A stretch of DNA of 64,000 nt from Ruminococcus sp. UNK.MGS-30 (GTDB lineage: Bacteria; Bacillota; Clostridia; Oscillospirales; Ruminococcaceae): NCBI GenBank assembly GCA_000980705.1, contig LBCK01000002.1, positions 310,001 to 374,000 on the forward strand, given 5' to 3'. The notes below the pieces were generated by a model. The model saw only the letters and a list, made by a program, of their open reading frames with translations. It had not been told where the DNA came from and did no database searches. The stretch's first letter is position 1. Every line of letters begins with the position of its first letter. The translations under genes were made by a program, and so were the position numbers. Positions 32,697-41,443 of this stretch are shown piece by piece.

Positions 32697-34013
32697 ATGG
32701 CAAAGTATGCAACACAGATGGATGCTGCAAAGCAGGGAATTCTGACACCGGAAATGGAGACGGTCGCCAAGGAAGAACACCTGGCACCGGAACTGATCCG
32801 GGAGCGTGTGGCAAAGGGTACGATCTGTATTCCGGCGAACATCAACCACAAGAGCCTGCATCCCTACGGCATCGGCGAGGGACTCCGCACGAAGATGAAC
32901 GTAAACCTGGGCATTTCCGGGGACTGCCACGACTATACCGCTGAGTTTGAAAAGGTAAAGCTGGCGATTCAGTTCCAGTGCGAGGCAATCATGGATCTGT
33001 CCAACTACGGCAAGACCCACACCTTCCGGAAACAGCTGATCGAGATGTCTCCGGCAATGATCGGCACGGTTCCCATGTATGATGCCATCGGCTATCTGGA
33101 AAAAGATCTGGCAGACATCAAGGCAACAGATTTTCTGAAAGTGCTGGAGGCACACGCCAAAGAGGGCGTTGACTTCCAGACCATCCATGCCGGCATCAAC
33201 CGCCGTGCAGTAGAGGCGCTGAAACGTCAGAAACGTACCACCAATATTGTTTCCCGTGGCGGCTCGCTGTTGTTTGCCTGGATGGAAATGACCGGGAACG
33301 AAAACCCGTTCTACGAGTACTACGATGATGTGCTGGACATTCTCAGAAAGTATGACGTGACCATCAGCCTGGGTGACGCACTGCGTCCGGGCTGTAATGC
33401 GGACAGTACCGATGCCGGACAGATCAGTGAGCTGGTAGAACTGGGCGCACTGACCAAGCGTGCCTGGGAACGGGATGTACAGGTCATGGTAGAAGGTCCG
33501 GGGCATATGACCATGGATGAGATCGCAGCCAACATGAAACTGCAAAAGCGGCTGTGCTACGGCGCACCGTTCTATGTTCTGGGACCGCTGGTCACAGACG
33601 TGGCACCGGGCTATGACCACATCACAGCTGCCATCGGCGGTGCGATCGCCGCAATGAGCGGTGCGGACTTCCTGTGCTATGTTACTCCGGCGGAACATCT
33701 GCGCCTGCCGGATCTCCAGGATGTCCGGGATGGTATTGTGGCATCCAAGATCGCCGCTCATGCCGCAGACCTGGCACGTGGCATCCCCGGCGCAAGAGAC
33801 TGGGACAATGCCATGAGCAAGGCTCGCTGCGCAATCGACTGGGAGGGAATGTTTGCCCAGGCGATCGACCCGGAAAAGGCACGGAATTATTTCGAGAGCC
33901 GTCCGCCGCAGGATCGCCACACCTGCTCCATGTGCGGCAAAATGTGCGCAATGCGTACTTCCAATAAGATTCTGAACGGCGAGTCGGTTTCCCTCGCTCC
34001 GGACGAAAAATAA
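32697..34013 (+). CDS. thiC: Phosphomethylpyrimidine synthase
   Basis: ThiC is a radical SAM enzyme that converts aminoimidazole ribotide into HMP phosphate. The 438-residue length is that of the shorter bacterial form. The C-terminal Fe-S motif [11 protein letters not shown] (Cys-x2-Cys-x4-Cys) is intact, and GDALRPGC and [11 protein letters not shown] are conserved active-site blocks. AIR comes from purine synthesis, not encoded here. The thiazole genes (thiG, thiH, thiS) and thiM are not in view. Confidence 0.96.
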   Translation: MAKYATQMDAAKQGILTPEMETVAKEEHLAPELIRERVAKGTICIPANINHKSLHPYGIGEGLRTKMNVNLGISGDCHDYTAEFEKVKLAIQFQCEAIMDLSNYGKTHTFRKQLIEMSPAMIGTVPMYDAIGYLEKDLADIKATDFLKVLEAHAKEGVDFQTIHAGINRRAVEALKRQKRTTNIVSRGGSLLFAWMEMTGNENPFYEYYDDVLDILRKYDVTISLGDALRPGCNADSTDAGQISELVELGALTKRAWERDVQVMVEGPGHMTMDEIAANMKLQKRLCYGAPFYVLGPLVTDVAPGYDHITAAIGGAIAAMSGADFLCYVTPAEHLRLPDLQDVRDGIVASKIAAHAADLARGIPGARDWDNAMSKARCAIDWEGMFAQAIDPEKARNYFESRPPQDRHTCSMCGKMCAMRTSNKILNGESVSLAPDEK

Positions 34014-34043
34014 AGGCAGTCCAGAAAAAGCATACATAGCAGA

Positions 34044-34088
34044 AAAGGCAGCACCGGTTTTTCCAAGAAAGGCAGGTGCTGCCTTTGC
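34044..34088 (+). terminator. Terminator of the thi operon
   Basis: Arms AAAGGCAGCACC and GGTGCTGCCTTT enclose about 19 bases. The T-run is short. Confidence 0.75.
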
Positions 34089-34177
34089 GGTTAAGAGAGA
34101 AACTCTGTCCGGGTATATTTCTGGCAGATGCGGAGAAAATAACAGCAGTGTCCTGCGGAATCTTTTCTGAAAAATAC

Positions 34178-34206
34178 TTGACAAGTCAAATCAGATAGTA
34201 TATAAT
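34178..34206 (+). promoter_or_regulatory. Promoter of the Fur/PerR-rubrerythrin operon
   Basis: A perfect TTGACA and a perfect TATAAT have a 17-bp spacer, 84 bp before the ATG at 34290. Confidence 0.85.
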
Positions 34207-34229
34207 GTTAATTAAGAACTAATATCATT
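34204..34229 (+). promoter_or_regulatory. Candidate Fur/PerR operator
   Basis: An A/T-rich imperfect palindrome with AATG and ATTA on the left and TAAT and CATT on the right overlaps the -10 box and start point. It is the right kind and place for a Fur-family autoregulatory box but is not an exact PerR consensus. Confidence 0.45.
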
Positions 34230-34289
34230 AGCTGTATGGCGGAGCGACGCAGATGCAGCGCTGGTTATGACTTCAAAGGATGATTTTTT

Positions 34290-34703
34290 ATGAAAAATCG
34301 CAACACATTACAGCGGCGGCTGGTGCTGGAGACGGTTCGCCGGATGCACAATCACCCCACTGCGGATGAGATTTTTCGGGAGATCTCGGCAGAGAATTCC
34401 CTCATCAGCAAGGCAACGGTGTATCGGAACTTGAAGATCCTGTCGGAGCAGGGCGAGATTTTGCATATCCCGATTCCGGACGGAGCGGACTGTTTCGATT
34501 TCAACACTACGCCCCATTACCACCTGGAATGCCGTGGCTGCGGCAGAGTATTCGATGTGAATATGCCGTATCAGACGGACTTGTGCAGTAAGATCGTGGG
34601 CGGCGAGGCGTTTCTGGTGGAGTCCCATCACATTGTTTTTACGGGGCTGTGTCCTGCCTGCCGAAAGGCAGAGGAACAGCGTTCGCAGTTCACCAGCCAA
34701 TAA
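34290..34703 (+). CDS. perR: Fur family regulator, probably PerR-like
   Basis: The 137-residue protein has the Fur winged helix (QRRLVLETVRRM, then HPTADEIF and SKATVYRNLKIL) and two Cys-x2-Cys pairs for structural zinc (CRGCGRVF and CPACRK). PerR senses peroxide through iron-catalysed oxidation of His residues and represses defence genes. Co-directional rubrerythrin, 15 bp downstream, is a typical PerR target in anaerobes, which favours PerR over Fur or Zur. The symbol is an inference. Confidence 0.8.
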   Translation: MKNRNTLQRRLVLETVRRMHNHPTADEIFREISAENSLISKATVYRNLKILSEQGEILHIPIPDGADCFDFNTTPHYHLECRGCGRVFDVNMPYQTDLCSKIVGGEAFLVESHHIVFTGLCPACRKAEEQRSQFTSQ

Positions 34704-34718
34704 AAGGAGGAAACAGAT

Positions 34719-35261
34719 ATGGCAGAATTAAAGGGAACACAGACGGAAAAGAACCTGCTGGCTGCTTTTGCCGGCGAGTCGCAGGCGTTCACCAAGTACA
34801 ACTACTATGCTTCGAAGGCGAAGAAAGATGGCTATGTACAGATCGGCAAGCTGTTTGAGGAAACGGCAAACAACGAAAAGGAACACGCAAAGATCTGGTT
34901 CAAGCTGCTGCACGGTGGTCAGATGCCGGAGACAACGGAGAATCTGAAAGATGCCGCTGCCGGTGAGAACTATGAGTGGACCGATATGTATGCGGAGTTC
35001 GCCGAGCAGGCAAAGGCTGAGGGCTTTACACAGATCGCCGCACTGTTTGAGGCAGTGGGTGCGATCGAAAAGGAACACGAGGCACGCTACCGCAAGCTGC
35101 TTGCCAACATTGAGGACGAGTGTGTTTTTTCCAAGGACGGCGACGTGATCTGGGAATGTGCAAACTGCGGTCATATCGTGATCGGCAAGAAAGCGCCGGA
35201 GGTCTGTCCGGTATGCCAGCATCCGCAGTCCTATTTCCAGGTAAAAGCGGAAAATTATTGA
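34719..35261 (+). CDS. rbr: Rubrerythrin
   Basis: Rubrerythrin reduces hydrogen peroxide in anaerobes with a diiron centre. The 180-residue protein has a ferritin-like four-helix domain with Glu ligands in [16 protein letters not shown] and GAIEKEHEA, and a C-terminal rubredoxin domain with CANCGHI and CPVCQHP. It follows the Fur-family regulator by 15 bp. AAAGGAGG precedes the ATG. Confidence 0.95.
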   Translation: MAELKGTQTEKNLLAAFAGESQAFTKYNYYASKAKKDGYVQIGKLFEETANNEKEHAKIWFKLLHGGQMPETTENLKDAAAGENYEWTDMYAEFAEQAKAEGFTQIAALFEAVGAIEKEHEARYRKLLANIEDECVFSKDGDVIWECANCGHIVIGKKAPEVCPVCQHPQSYFQVKAENY

Positions 35262-35346
35262 TTGACAGGAAACGAAACAAAATGATCCTCTGGAAGGCAC
35301 TGCTTTTCAGGGGATTGTGTTTTGCACAAAGGAGGAATGTTCGGGT

Positions 35347-36639
35347 ATGCGTTCCGGGGATTATTTTTTCTCCCGCTGGAAGGGACGGCTGATACATAGC
35401 GGTATTCACATTTTGTCGCATCTGCGGCTGTTGGTGCGCTGGGTGTTTTATTCGATGCTGATGGGGATTCTGGTGGGCTTTATCGGGATCGCTTTTGTGT
35501 ATGCCATCCAGTGGGCAACGGGGTTCCGCCTGGGGCATTGGTGGGTGATCGGTTTGCTGCCGCTGGGCGGTCTGCTGATCGTCTGGCTCTATCGCATCAG
35601 CCATGACCAGAATGACAAGGGAACCAACATGGTGCTGGCGTCTCTGCGTGCGGAGACGGAATTGCCTGTACAGATGGCACCGCTGATTTTCGTTTCCACC
35701 GTGGTGACGCACTTTTGCGGCGGCAGCGCCGGCAGAGAGGGCGCTGCATTGCAGCTGGGCGGCAGCGTGGGCAGCGTGATTGGCAGACTGTTCCGGCTGG
35801 CAGAACGGGATAAACAGGTGCTGATGCTCTGCGGTATGTCGGCGGCATTTTCTGCCATTTTCCGCACGCCCATTGCTGCGCCGGTGTTCGCCATGGAAGT
35901 GGTTTGCGTTGGTGCCATGCGCTATGCGGCGCTGGTGCCGTGTACCATTGCCTCGCTGACGGCGTCCTGGCTGGCAGACCGCTGCGGCATTCCGCTGGCA
36001 AAATATGCCCTGGGTGATCTTCCGGCATTCCGGGTCGTTCCGGCGCTGAAAATTTTGCTGCTGGGCGTATGCTGTGCGGCGGTGAGCATTTTATTCTGCA
36101 TCCTGCTCCATCAGACAGAACACCTGCTGAAAAAGCGCTGCAAAAATCCCTATGTGCGGATTCTGATTGCAAGCGGTGTGATCTGGGTGCTGGCGCTTTT
36201 GGTGCGGAACCAGGACTATCTGGGCATCGGCGGTGAAGTGATGCGCCGGGCAGTTGCCGGAGAGGTGGTCTGGTATGCGTTCCTGGCGAAGATGATCTTC
36301 ACCGCAGTGACCCTGGGCGGCGGTTTCAAAGGCGGCGAGATCGTGCCGTCGTTCTTTATCGGCGCAACCTTCGGCTGTCTCTTCGGGCATCTGCTGGGCA
36401 TTTCGCCGTCACTCTGTGCGGCGGTAGGTATGGCGGCGCTGTTCTGCGGCGTGACAAACTGTCCGCTTGCCTCTATGATGATCGCAGCGGAGCTGTTCGG
36501 TATGGCAGGCGCACCGTATTATCTGCTGGCGATCGCCGTCAGCTATCTGCTGTCCGGCTATTATGGCTTATACGGAGAGCAGACGTTCCTGGCGTCCAAA
36601 TTTACCGGCGGCTATGTGAACCATAAAACTCGTCAATGA
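35347..36639 (+). CDS. ClC family chloride channel or anion/proton antiporter
   Basis: The 430-residue membrane protein has the ClC signatures GGSAGREGAALQLGGSVGS with the gating Glu, and GGGFKGGEIVPSFFIGATFG. No CBS domains follow. Bacterial ClC proteins exchange chloride, nitrate or fluoride for protons; the ion is not certain. The start is taken as ATG 35347, eleven bases after AAAGGAGG; an upstream GTG is less likely. It may be co-transcribed with rubrerythrin, 85 bp upstream, and precedes an EamA transporter by 18 bp. Confidence 0.9.
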   Translation: MRSGDYFFSRWKGRLIHSGIHILSHLRLLVRWVFYSMLMGILVGFIGIAFVYAIQWATGFRLGHWWVIGLLPLGGLLIVWLYRISHDQNDKGTNMVLASLRAETELPVQMAPLIFVSTVVTHFCGGSAGREGAALQLGGSVGSVIGRLFRLAERDKQVLMLCGMSAAFSAIFRTPIAAPVFAMEVVCVGAMRYAALVPCTIASLTASWLADRCGIPLAKYALGDLPAFRVVPALKILLLGVCCAAVSILFCILLHQTEHLLKKRCKNPYVRILIASGVIWVLALLVRNQDYLGIGGEVMRRAVAGEVVWYAFLAKMIFTAVTLGGGFKGGEIVPSFFIGATFGCLFGHLLGISPSLCAAVGMAALFCGVTNCPLASMMIAAELFGMAGAPYYLLAIAVSYLLSGYYGLYGEQTFLASKFTGGYVNHKTRQ

Positions 36640-36657
36640 AAGAAGTCGTGATATCTC

Positions 36658-37533
36658 ATGTCAAAAATTTCCCTATCCGATCGGCAGAAGGGCATGATCA
36701 GTATTATTTTGTCTGCGTTTTGCTTTGCGTGGATGAATGCCTTTGTGCGGCTGTCGGGTGACCTGCCGTTTATTGAGAAAAGCTTTTTCCGGAACTTTGT
36801 GGCGCTCTTGCTGGCGTTGGTGATGCTGCTGCGGGAACACGGCAGCTTTTGTCCAAAAAAGGGCGCTGTGCCGTATCTGCTGATCCGTGCATCTGCCGGG
36901 ACGCTGGGCATCCTGTGCAACTTTTACGCCATCGACCATCTGGCGCTTTCGGATGCGTCCATTCTCAATAAGATGTCGCCCTTTTTTGCCATCCTCTGCT
37001 CATGGCTCTTCCTCCGGGAAAAGCTGAACTGGAAACAGGGTCTGATCGTCCTGGGCGCATTTGTCGGGGCGCTCTGCATCATCAAGCCCAGCTTTGCCAA
37101 TGCGCATTTGTTCCCGTCTCTTGTGGGGCTGCTGGGCGGATTCGGTGCCGGACTGGCATACACCATGGTGCGCCGTCTGGGACAGATCGGGGAGAATAAG
37201 GCGTTCATCGTCTTTTTCTTCTCGGCGTTTTCCTGCGTGGTGACGCTGCCGTATCTGCTGTTTGCCTTTGAGCCTATGACGTGGAAACAGCTGCTGTGTC
37301 TGGTTATGGCAGGCGTTTCCGCAGCCGGCGGACAGTTCGGCGTGACCTCGGCGTACTGCTATGCTCCGGCAAAGGAAATCTCTGTTTACGACTACACCCA
37401 GATCATTTTTGCCGCCGGACTGGGATTCCTGCTGTTTGCGCAGATTCCGGACTGGCTGAGTATTCTGGGGTATTGCATCATCATTGCCATGGCAGTGGTC
37501 ATGTTTTTCTATAATAAGGAATCGGATAAATAA
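36658..37533 (+). CDS. EamA-type (DMT) transporter
   Basis: The 291-residue protein has about ten hydrophobic segments arranged as two EamA repeats, each with an aromatic/Gly-rich end (the first includes NFYAIDHLALSDASIL). Drug/metabolite transporter family members export amino acids, nucleosides or other small compounds; the substrate cannot be predicted. It lies 18 bp downstream of the ClC gene and is followed by a terminator. Confidence 0.88.
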   Translation: MSKISLSDRQKGMISIILSAFCFAWMNAFVRLSGDLPFIEKSFFRNFVALLLALVMLLREHGSFCPKKGAVPYLLIRASAGTLGILCNFYAIDHLALSDASILNKMSPFFAILCSWLFLREKLNWKQGLIVLGAFVGALCIIKPSFANAHLFPSLVGLLGGFGAGLAYTMVRRLGQIGENKAFIVFFFSAFSCVVTLPYLLFAFEPMTWKQLLCLVMAGVSAAGGQFGVTSAYCYAPAKEISVYDYTQIIFAAGLGFLLFAQIPDWLSILGYCIIIAMAVVMFFYNKESDK

Positions 37534-37553
37534 GCTCATATATCACATATTAC

Positions 37554-37592
37554 AAAAAGCGGAGATTCCGGTGTATGGAATCTCCGCTTTTC
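37554..37592 (+). terminator. Intrinsic terminator
   Basis: A 15-bp stem (about 37555-37569 with 37577-37591) has a seven-base loop and T-run, with an A-run on the left that allows function in both directions. Confidence 0.85.
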
Positions 37593-37640
37593 TAATTTTC
37601 TCTAGTATATTGTAATTTTTATAATTTTATAGATTAGGTT

Positions 37641-37776
37641 AGGCTCCCTTGAAAAGGGAGCTGGCAGCCGCAGGCTGACTGAGGGATTTTGCTGTGAAAT
37701 CTGCAATTCAAGAAAAAATTTCATCAGAATCCCTCCACCAGCTTCGCTGGTTCCCCTCCCTTTTCAAGGGAGGCTT
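37641..37776. repeat. MITE-like palindromic element
   Basis: Terminal inverted repeats of about 20 bp (aggctcccttgaaaaggga with its complement at 37757-37776) enclose about 95 bases with further inverted repeats near each end. It lies between a terminator and a convergent xylanase gene and encodes no protein. Similar elements occur as dispersed repeats in Clostridia, as far as I recall. Only one copy is in this window. Confidence 0.6.
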
Positions 37777-37812
37777 TTAGTCGTTACATCATATTAGATT
37801 GTCAGTGTACGC

Positions 37813-40800
37813 TTATTCAGCGCTGGGCAGTGTTTTCACAAGAGATACCAGGAACTTCATCAGTATCACAGAATCGTTGCTGCTGAGGTCGCCGCTGGCG
37901 TCACAGTCTGCGTTCTTCTGTTGCTGGGATTCCAGTTCCACTGCACCGGCTACTGCCTTGTTCAGCAGAACGGCATCGGTGATGTCTACACGGCTGTCCA
38001 GGTTCACATCGCCGTAGAGGGTCAGTCCGCTCTCGCCGCTTTCTGAAGTGCCTGTGCTGCTGCCGGAGGTGGTGGCAGAGGTGACGGTTTCCGTTGTAGT
38101 GGAGGTTGTTCCGGTGGTAGTTGTTGTCACAGTGGTGTCTGTGGTAACTGTGCCGTCACCCACCAGTTTCAGCACGCCGAAACCGCTGGTGTTGATGTAG
38201 CCCTGTCCGGTGAGGTCGTTCCAGTTGGCAATGCTGGTACGCTTGCCGTCGCCGGTGCCGTCGTCGTTGACCTGTACATCAAAGCCTACGATCTGGTTGG
38301 CGTGGAACGAACCAATGGTGTACGGAATCGCCACTTCGACGATGTAGCCCTTGTCGGTCTTTTTCGTGCCGGAGAGGAATGCGTCAGTGGAGCGTCCGTC
38401 GGTAACGGTCTTGTCGTTCTCGTAGTTGATGCGGCACTGAATGTCGTCGCTCTCATAAGAGGAAGTCTTGTGGTTGTTCTCGTCGAAGAATACTTCCACG
38501 GTGTCCTGCTCGTAGGCGTTGGCACTTGCCACGCTCAGTACGGGGTCGGTGACTTCGGTCAGCACATAGAGGTAGTTCTCATCCCAGAGCATTTTGGAAA
38601 CAGCGGTCGCACCGTTGCCCATGGAGTAGGTGTTGACATCAATGGTGTTGGCATCTGCCCATGCGGTATCGATGTCCCCGTCAATGGTAATGGGTGTTTC
38701 GGTCTTGGTTGCCTCGGCATACTTGGGCTGTTCTGCCAGGGTGACAATACCGCAGGTGGGCAATGCACCAGATGGTACGTCACTATTGTTAAAAACGTAA
38801 TCTGCTACATCAATGCAATTCCATGCAGCATTATTGTTGAATACATCTAAGTGAACAGTGCTGCCGCTTTTCGGGTTCCAATCATTACTGTTGGATTCCC
38901 ATTTCAGGTCTACGTATTCCATAGCGGAAGTAATAGTTTGGTCGTCAATCGGGAAACCTCCCATAGAATCCAGTTGGTTTCCGAAAATTTCAACATAGGA
39001 GTTTTTGGCATCTGCTGAAACAGCCGGATTGTAAACACGAACGACCATGTTTTCGTCAGACCAGGCTGCCTTGAAATAAGTGCTGGTACTGCCGGTTTTG
39101 GTGCTGAGGTACTGTGCCGTACCGATTTCCAATGCCCGTTCCAGATCGGCATCTGTGCCGTCATAGCGGTATGCCGTCATGGTCTGGAGCTTTTCTACCT
39201 CGGAGTCGGTGTCGATCACGGCGTAATAGGACGGCTTTGCCTGGTAATCTTTGTCAAAGAGCAGGGGATAGCCGCCGATCCAGCTGGTGGAGTCGGTGAT
39301 GCCCCAGATAACAACAGCGGACAGGTTCACGCCGGAATCCTTCATTTCCTTGTACATCTTGAATACGCCCTGGTACCGCTGTGCCAGTGCCAGCTGGTCG
39401 GCGTATTCGTTGGACTTCTCGGAGATGTCCAGCTCGGTGACCTGTACTTCCAGTCCCAGGTCTGCATACTGCTGCATTGCGGACTTGTACAGATCAATGG
39501 TGGGATAACTCATGGAGATGTGAGACTGCATACCCACGCCGTCGATCAGATTCTTTTCCACCAGCGGTTTCAGAATGTCACTGATGATGTACGCCTGCTT
39601 GTTGGGGGAGTATTCGTTGTAGTCGTTGTAGAACAGCTTGCAGCCTGCCGGTGCGTACTTCTTGGCAAATTCGAACGCCAGCGGGATATAGGACTGGTCG
39701 CCGTAGACCTTGACCCATGCAGACTGTCCGTTGACCTCGTTGTTGGAGCCGGCATCACGAATGGTTCCGGCATCGGAGGCAGCCTCGTTCACCACGTCCC
39801 ATGCGTAGAATTCCACATCCGGATAATCCTTTGCCAGCGTTTCCATGACGGTCTTGATGTAGTTTTCCAGACGCTTGGTCATCTTGTCCTTGGAGACCCA
39901 TGCACCGTTGGGGTCGAAGTTTTCCTTGAAGAACCAGTCTGGTGTCTGGCTGTGCCATACCAGCACATGGCCACGTACCGGAATCTTGTTTTCGCCGGCA
40001 AATTTCAGCATCTCGTCTGCCTCGTTGAGGGAAATCTGGGGCATGGTGTCGTCGCCGGTCTCTGCCACGTACTTCTGAGACAGCGCCAGATCCAGCACGC
40101 TGTCCGGTTTCAGCTCATTGCCCAGGGTCAGACTGTTGTAGTGTTTTTTGATGAGGTCCTTGGTTGCGCCCTGTGCGAACTCTGAGCCGGCGCAGGCACA
40201 GCCGATCTTGAAGTAGTCGGAATAGGCCTCCTTCAGAGATGCGATATCGTCCTGGATTGCCGGGTCGGGCAGGTGTTCGCCCACTGCATCGTCCATGTAG
40301 AAGTTCATGAGATCCTGTTCCTTGGGAGCGCTGGTGTAGCCGGTCTGCACATAGACATAGAAGTTGGTCGCACCCTCCGGTACGGTGAATTCGCTGCCCA
40401 CGTATTTCCATTCGCCCTTGTTTGCAGTCTCGGTGGCAATGGTGTAGTAGTTTTCCTTGCCGTTGAGGTCGTACTGTAAGTTGATGGAGAATTTCTGGGT
40501 GTCGGTGTACTGGTCGCCGTCATAGAGAACGTATGTGCCGACTTTGTAGTAGCCGCCTGCCTCCATGATGTCGGACGCACTGCGTGTTGCGCCGTTCCAC
40601 AGCTGGGTTCTGCCGGAGACATACAGGCTGGTCGTGCCGCTGTGGGCGTACTTGGTGGAAAGTTCTACCTTGGCGCTGCCACGGCCGTTCCACTTCTGGG
40701 TGGAGTTGTTGTCGAAGTCGGATTCGAACTTGTCGTCCAGCTGAATCTCTGTCTTTTCGCCCTTGATGACCACATCATCAATATAATAGGTCTGGTCGGT

Positions 40801-41289
40801 GCCTGCATTGGACATCTCCACATAGAGGATCATACCGGTAGCACCGTTGGGAACGGTGTAGTTGCCCTTCATCTCCACCCACTGTCCGGCAGTTGCCTGT
40901 GCAGCGGCAACCTGGTCGTAGTGGTCTGTGCCGTTGGCGTCGGTGTAGATCATCTTGATCGCCATGTTCTGCTGACCGCTGCCCTCGTACATGGCGCTGG
41001 CAGAGATCTCGTAGCTCTGTCCGGCAGCCACGATTCCGGTCAGCGAGCAGCGGGGTGCGCCCCAGCTGGCGGTACGGTCATAGCAGTACAGGGATGTGCC
41101 GCCGCTGTGGGACTGCTCTGTGGACAGGGACAGGGAAGAGCCTACGCCTTTCCATGCGCCGTAGCCGCTTTCGAACGTGTCGTTCATCAGTTCCTGCACC
41201 TCTGCGGAGCTGACCAGTCCCGAAAGGGACAGACTGGTGACAGCAAGCACACCGGTGGTGACTGCCGCCAGGAGTTTTTTGAGTTTCAT
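37813..41289 (-). CDS. Modular GH10 endo-xylanase with CBM22, CBM9 and dockerin
   Basis: This 1158-residue secreted enzyme cleaves beta-1,4-xylan. Order: signal peptide (to about 29), two CBM22-like modules (about 33-175 and 180-340), GH10 catalytic domain (about 350-700) with acid/base Glu502 in WDVVNEAAS and nucleophile Glu619 in VTELDIS, a region with CBM9-like features (about 720-885), a clearer CBM9 (about 890-1050), a Thr-rich linker, and a C-terminal type I dockerin with two calcium loops (GDVNLDSRVDITDAVLL and NADCDASGDLSSNDSVIL). The dockerin predicts attachment to a cellulosome scaffoldin, which is not in the window. It has its own promoter. Confidence 0.93.
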   Translation of the reverse strand: MKLKKLLAAVTTGVLAVTSLSLSGLVSSAEVQELMNDTFESGYGAWKGVGSSLSLSTEQSHSGGTSLYCYDRTASWGAPRCSLTGIVAAGQSYEISASAMYEGSGQQNMAIKMIYTDANGTDHYDQVAAAQATAGQWVEMKGNYTVPNGATGMILYVEMSNAGTDQTYYIDDVVIKGEKTEIQLDDKFESDFDNNSTQKWNGRGSAKVELSTKYAHSGTTSLYVSGRTQLWNGATRSASDIMEAGGYYKVGTYVLYDGDQYTDTQKFSINLQYDLNGKENYYTIATETANKGEWKYVGSEFTVPEGATNFYVYVQTGYTSAPKEQDLMNFYMDDAVGEHLPDPAIQDDIASLKEAYSDYFKIGCACAGSEFAQGATKDLIKKHYNSLTLGNELKPDSVLDLALSQKYVAETGDDTMPQISLNEADEMLKFAGENKIPVRGHVLVWHSQTPDWFFKENFDPNGAWVSKDKMTKRLENYIKTVMETLAKDYPDVEFYAWDVVNEAASDAGTIRDAGSNNEVNGQSAWVKVYGDQSYIPLAFEFAKKYAPAGCKLFYNDYNEYSPNKQAYIISDILKPLVEKNLIDGVGMQSHISMSYPTIDLYKSAMQQYADLGLEVQVTELDISEKSNEYADQLALAQRYQGVFKMYKEMKDSGVNLSAVVIWGITDSTSWIGGYPLLFDKDYQAKPSYYAVIDTDSEVEKLQTMTAYRYDGTDADLERALEIGTAQYLSTKTGSTSTYFKAAWSDENMVVRVYNPAVSADAKNSYVEIFGNQLDSMGGFPIDDQTITSAMEYVDLKWESNSNDWNPKSGSTVHLDVFNNNAAWNCIDVADYVFNNSDVPSGALPTCGIVTLAEQPKYAEATKTETPITIDGDIDTAWADANTIDVNTYSMGNGATAVSKMLWDENYLYVLTEVTDPVLSVASANAYEQDTVEVFFDENNHKTSSYESDDIQCRINYENDKTVTDGRSTDAFLSGTKKTDKGYIVEVAIPYTIGSFHANQIVGFDVQVNDDGTGDGKRTSIANWNDLTGQGYINTSGFGVLKLVGDGTVTTDTTVTTTTTGTTSTTTETVTSATTSGSSTGTSESGESGLTLYGDVNLDSRVDITDAVLLNKAVAGAVELESQQQKNADCDASGDLSSNDSVILMKFLVSLVKTLPSAE

Positions 41290-41313
41290 CTGATTTCATT
41301 CCTTCTTTCCAAA

Positions 41314-41332
41314 TTTGCATTGTGAATGCGAA
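41314..41332. promoter_or_regulatory. Palindrome at the xylanase transcription start
   Basis: TTTGCATT and AATGCGAA form eight-base arms (one mismatch) around GTG. It directly follows the -10 box, at the expected start point, a good place for a repressor. Confidence 0.45.
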
Positions 41333-41339
41333 CAAATAT

Positions 41340-41368
41340 ATTATAACATTGCATTGCTTTTTTGTCAA
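41340..41368 (-). promoter_or_regulatory. Promoter of the xylanase gene
   Basis: On the minus strand a perfect TTGACA (41368-41363) and TATAAT (41345-41340) have a 17-bp spacer. Confidence 0.8.
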
Positions 41369-41380
41369 CATTTTTATGCA

Positions 41381-41428
41381 AAAGAAAAAGCACAGCAGAC
41401 TGCGCTTTCAACCGTCCGCTGTGCTTTT
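41381..41428 (-). terminator. Terminator of the SDR gene
   Basis: On the minus strand arms AAAAGCACAGC and GCTGTGCTTTT are followed by TTTTTCTTTTG. It lies just upstream of the xylanase promoter and isolates the two genes. Confidence 0.8.
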
Positions 41429-41443
41429 CAAGAAACCGAATTC

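Noticed and set aside
32670..34184. A 504-codon open frame antisense to thiC
   Set aside because: thiC on the other strand is unmistakable, and the antisense product has no recognisable domain.
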